Shown here: positions 60,534 to 64,000 of the stretch, in pieces
How the letters are laid out: each line of letters starts with the position of its first letter
Numbering within the stretch: the first letter of the stretch is position 1
Source of the DNA: Cliona cf. orientalis
Lineage: Eukaryota > Porifera > Demospongiae > Clionaida > Clionaidae
NCBI GenBank assembly: GCA_963930775.1
Contig: OZ005693.1
Coordinates: 5,828,001 to 5,892,000 of the forward strand
Direction of reading: 5' to 3'
DNA: 64,000 bases
Made by a program: the position numbers and the translations under genes
The notes under the pieces: model-generated
Told to the model about the DNA's origin: nothing
What the model saw: the letters and a program-made list of their open reading frames with translations, nothing else
The model's database searches: none

Positions 60534-61909
60534 CAAGTTTATGCATGCAGTAGCTGGACCCTAACGGTACAGTTGTTTCGAATAATTGCCAGCAGATAGT
60601 TGATATGATGAACCTATTTCAAATTACTCTACTGCAGCTATAGCTGATACAGTGTATAATCGCATGCACTAAATCTGCAAATACTTCATCATCGCAGGTT
60701 CAGCGTTTTCAATTCGCCAGCACCATTTACAATACTGATACACCACTTCAAAATTATACCAAGTGTCCAATGTGGTACAACTATAGCTTGGATACACATG
60801 CGTGTGAATGCTTTTCCCTCTGGATACTGAAATGTGATGGCACTAATACGAGCATCATTCGAGGCCAAATGTTGACGTATGATTTACACAATAAATTAGT
60901 CTCTGCAACTTCGATACGCTACAGACACCTAGACGGGTACAATATGACAATGGAAGGACATATATTGCTGCCCAATGACATTTCAGAACTTAATCAGTAC
61001 ATATGTGGACCGCTAAACAGAAAAGCTCACTTATGCAGTGAATGCAAGAATGGATACAGACCTGCAATGGTTCTGACAATGTGTACAAATGTATGCTACA
61101 TTTGTGCAGACAGTTGGCAGTGTGCAGACAATTGGGACAGTGTGATACTCTATCTCCTTCCAAAGCTGGTTCCAATAACAGTACTTGACGTTCTCATTCT
61201 TGTTCTTCAAATAAAGCTTACCTCGGCCCCCATGACATGTTTCATCTTTACAGTCAACTGATAGTGATGGCATTTGAAGCAGAATGTGCAGACAAGTATC
61301 AACCAATCTATTTAGTCATGTAAAGTTTATGAAGAACGGAGATCTTCAAATGGAAAGTAAATTTATTCTAACTCCATACGGAATATTTAATCTAGATTCT
61401 TTCATAAAATTACTCCACTTTGCCTCAGCAGCAAGCTAAAATCTGTTCATTCCCTTATACTTGGTTACACTTCAGCTTTTTATCCTTTTGCACTAATAAT
61501 AACATCGCTCATATGACATACACAGTTGCAATTTAGAATAATAGTATTTTTATGGAGGCCATTTCATAGATGCTTTGTTGGATTGAGAAGAAGCTGGAAC
61601 ATTAAAAGCGACCTCATTGATGTGTTTGCTTCCTTCTTTCTACTTTCTTACAGCAAGATAATGAATCTGTGCTTGCAAGTTGTCTTACAGAAGTAACGAA
61701 TTATTCTTTGGTGGATGGTCAGATATCTAAACAGTTTATTCTTGGAGTAGATGCTAGAATTATATTACATCAAGCAACTGACTTTGGTACATATACTATG
61801 TAGCTACAAAAATTTTAAGCTGTATATAGCTCTTCGACATGATCATGTCATCACATGCTGTAGTATACATGCCTAACTACAATTAAATTTTGTATACACT
61901 TTAATGCAG

Positions 61910-62830
61910 TTGTGTGGACGTTACCTAGTGTGGAAGAGTATGGTGAAATGAGTGTGGTCGTACACTCTCCTCAAGGTCAGCTTGTCAAGTGGAAGGGCTT
62001 GAAGCTTCATATCCGTGCAGGCAGCTTACCAGAAAGCTTACAGCAATGTTACAGTACCATTTTCATCAAAGCTTCTCTTGCTGGGGACTATGAGATCCCT
62101 GAGAACACTAGTCTAATGGCGTCTTTTGGCTGTGCTGCGAGCCACAGTGTGCCTTCACTAAGCCTATTATGATTGAGATCCAGCATTGCAGTACTAAACG
62201 GGATCTCTCAAAGCTTAAAATAGTACGAGCATTTTGTAATCAGAAGTCCCTCCCCTACAAGTTCAAGCCACTAGGAGGTAGCTTCAATGCTGATACATTT
62301 TATGGACCCATAGGTTTCTCTGGAGTAGGTGTCATTGACGAGGACCCAGATTCAGAGAGAATGTACTACAATCAGCTATTCTACTGCAGTCATCTCAGTG
62401 ATCAACAGAGGCACGAGATTCACATAATCTTCATTTGGAACACTGAGTTGCACTTAAATGCAATGCAATCATTCTATGTGCATACAGTTGAGCTTATTTT
62501 ATCAGTGGTCATTATGTATTTGCAGCATATAAGCCGGCAGTATCCTGAGGATAGTTTCCTTGCTGGCTGCCACAGGGTCATCGAGATAGAAGGGAAAGTG
62601 ATTGAAGTAGTGCTCGATGCAGTCAAGTGGACCAAAGTGATGGATGGTCAGTGGGAACTTCAGCCGGCTCAACCCAAGGTCTGTGCAATTATAATCATCG
62701 ATAGGTGACCAAAGCCGAGTTTGATTTTAAACCGGGTAGAGGGTTGCCCAGCTGTGCACGCCCTCTCTGTGAAGATTTCCCTCAACTCCTACACCAGGTC
62801 ATCTTCAATGGGGTCAAGCCACCACATCAT
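61910..62830 (+). pseudogene. ZU5-like domain fragment inserted in the receptor locus
   Basis: After an acceptor (TTAATGCAG) the frame gives GEMSVVVHSPQGQLVKWKGL and LHIRAGSLPESLQQCYSTIF, fitting a ZU5-like beta fold. A single-base frame change near 62145-62160 is needed to continue with CAFTKPIMIEIQHCST and SLPYKFKPLGGSF. It then runs through HRVIEIEGKVIEVVLDAVKW and LQPAQPK. After 26 bp (62679-62704) the frame resumes with VTKAEFDFKPGRGLPSCARP and ends at LSYMPS-stop (about 62860). Such ZU5-like modules occur in sponge proteins, often with death-type domains. No death domain is seen here. Confidence 0.55.
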
Positions 62831-62859
62831 GAAGTCATTCTATCGTACATGCCATCATG

Positions 62860-63118
62860 AATGAATATAGGTAAAATCAGTCTATCATAATGATAATATT
62901 CGAGATCATTGCACCGAGTAAAAAGTAGAACCCAGAGAAGCTTATCTTGCACTGTGCATCATCAAGCCCATCTTTGTAGCAAGACTAAAATTTTTCGACA
63001 AATATGTTGATAGTAATCCTAACCCGGTTTGTTGTAAATTTTGATAACATTTTCTGGAATGTTTTTGTAGGTATAAAAGAAGCAGCAATGTGGGGATAAC
63101 GACAAAAATTAAGGATAG
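62860..63118 (-). pseudogene. Inverted piece of the same receptor
   Basis: The minus strand from 63118 reads FVVIPTLLLLLY, then after one frame change TKTFQKMLSKFTTNRVRIT, SCYKDGLDDAQCK and SGFYFLLGAMIS. This is the membrane segment, FQxCYKDG motif and following FSGFYF segment expected between the GVDA region (about 61790) and the plus-strand segments from 63124. Its orientation is opposite to both neighbours, so about 250 bp have been inverted. Confidence 0.6.
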
Positions 63119-63611
63119 TAGCACAGTACTAGTGATTATGAAGAAATACTCCAGACTATTACTACTAGTTCAAGCTGTTAACAGAAGCACCTATAAATTC
63201 GAAGTGTGGTTTGCTCGAGGATTTGTATTCACTTCTAGTGCCTTGCTGGTGGCTTTAAGTAGGTCCTACAAGAAGATTTATGTGACTGTTGTTGATAGCA
63301 CGCTGCTATCTCATCTGGCAATAATGTGTTACTTAGCATCAACCAACCACAAAAGCCGGTTCTATTTGAAGTACATACACGCTGTAATTCTTTTACCATT
63401 CACAATCTTTAGTTTGATAATTGTGTATAGAATTGCTCAAGGTATATACAAGGCACATTTACAGTGGTTGCCACTGAAACAATGGAAAAAGGTCCAAACA
63501 ACACCTTACAACAGTGTGAAATCTACTGGTCGACAGCAAAGGAGTCGCTCAAAAACCAACTGTGGTACCTTGAATTTGTGTTTCCTTAATATTTGTATGA
63601 ATGTCTTATAA

Positions 63612-64000
63612 CAAATATGTAATTAAATTTTAATAGTCCCGTGTTTTATCTGTACCTGCATGGACAATCTATATACACGCACTATACTGATAAGGTGCAG
63701 TGTACATGCATACCTATCAACAGGTGCATACGATAGAGCAGATTATAATATATTGAAAGATGCCCTGACACTATGTCAGACCAACACCAGTGTTGGCCGG
63801 ACATGATCTGACATCAAGTTAGATGGTCCCATTTTAATAACAGCCGTTAAGCCAGCGGTCCAATTGTTGCAGATCCAAGAAGTGCATCCGGTGGCACATT
63901 CCAGTGCATGTAATTTTTGCCGTTTTTTATCTATTTTTCTTACCTGTTCTATCTAGGCCATCTTTCACTTCTAGGACACCAAACAAAGACCAGAAGACAG
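63612..64000. other. Right end, nothing recognised
   Basis: No exon is supported. Around 63770-63825 the word TGTCAGACCAACACC and nearby complements give weak self-complementarity, with a faint resemblance to 51085-51150. Confidence 0.4.

Larger units (their letters stand above)
60698..63611 (+). pseudogene. Broken multi-membrane receptor-like gene of a sponge-expanded family
   Basis: The start at 60698 follows a clear acceptor (ATCGCAG). The extracellular part contains CGPLNRKAHLCSEC, the hallmark CGxxNRxxxLCxxC motif of this family, then a membrane segment LVPITVLDVLILVLQI and TSAPMTCFIF. The frame then stops at 61261, but the same protein continues across frameshifts: QMESKFILTPYGIFNLDSF, LILGYTSAFYPFALIITSL, FLWRPFHRCFVGLRRSWNI, FFLLSYSKIMNLCLQ and NYSLVDGQISKQFILGVDA (to about 61790). 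A ZU5-like fragment then intervenes (61910-62830), then an inverted piece (62860-63118). The last membrane segments return in frame on the plus strand (63124-63611: ARGFVFTSSALLVALSRSYK, TLLSHLAIMCYLAS, LLPFTIFSLIIVYRI). At least four frameshifts, one insertion and one inversion make it non-functional as a whole. The family is known to me as an unnamed group of large sponge/cnidarian membrane proteins. Confidence 0.7.

Overview
The window is metazoan nuclear DNA, most likely from a demosponge. The genes are intron-rich with GT-AG introns of about 70 bp to several kb. The gene set is typical of animals: a formin, a DBH-like monooxygenase, a ciliary MYCBPAP, a Notch-ligand-like DSL protein, phospholipase B-like proteins, a TKL-like kinase joined to a UBAN coiled coil, and a TOPAZ1-like protein. 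Short TIR elements, poly(C)/poly(G) tracts and ACATGT-type palindromes are abundant. The sponge assignment is inference, resting mainly on the multi-membrane receptor and ZU5-like fragments at the right end.

Layout. 1-1816: two exons of a minus-strand formin running off the left edge. 2100-4800: decayed minus-strand reverse-transcriptase element with a short TIR element inside it. 7023-10193: complete 13-exon DBH/MOXD1-like monooxygenase (+). 11854-26718: 23-exon MYCBPAP (-), whose introns hold a complete DSL-domain membrane protein on the opposite strand (20478-22282) and a MULE-like element with a second one nested in it (24060-26302). A 173-bp divergent promoter containing an RFX X-box match separates MYCBPAP from 26892-35118, a 15-exon phospholipase B-like gene (copy A). 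35553-42518: predicted kinase plus UBAN coiled-coil protein (+). 43091-46978: second phospholipase B-like gene (copy B), with exon phases identical to copy A and a patch of near-identity that includes intron sequence. 49297-58666: TOPAZ1-like gene (-) whose last intron has collected a pogo/Tigger relic and other transposon debris. 59261-59507: TIR element with a tRNA-like interior. 60027-63611: a TATA box, a small integrase-like ORF, and a broken multi-membrane sponge receptor containing a ZU5-like fragment and a short internal inversion.

There is no operon logic; the genes are independent. Links visible in the sequence are the divergent MYCBPAP/PLBD-A promoter, the PLBD duplication that now brackets the kinase-UBAN gene, and the antisense nesting of the DSL gene. 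The most notable candidate for an undescribed arrangement is the kinase-UBAN protein, which would place a receptor-proximal kinase and a ubiquitin-chain reader of the NEMO/ABIN/optineurin type on one polypeptide, with a kappaB-like motif just upstream. Next are the EGF-less Notch-ligand-like protein and the rearranged receptor locus.

All exon models were built by hand from reading frame, splice consensus and phase. Family assignments are from remembered family features, not from searches.
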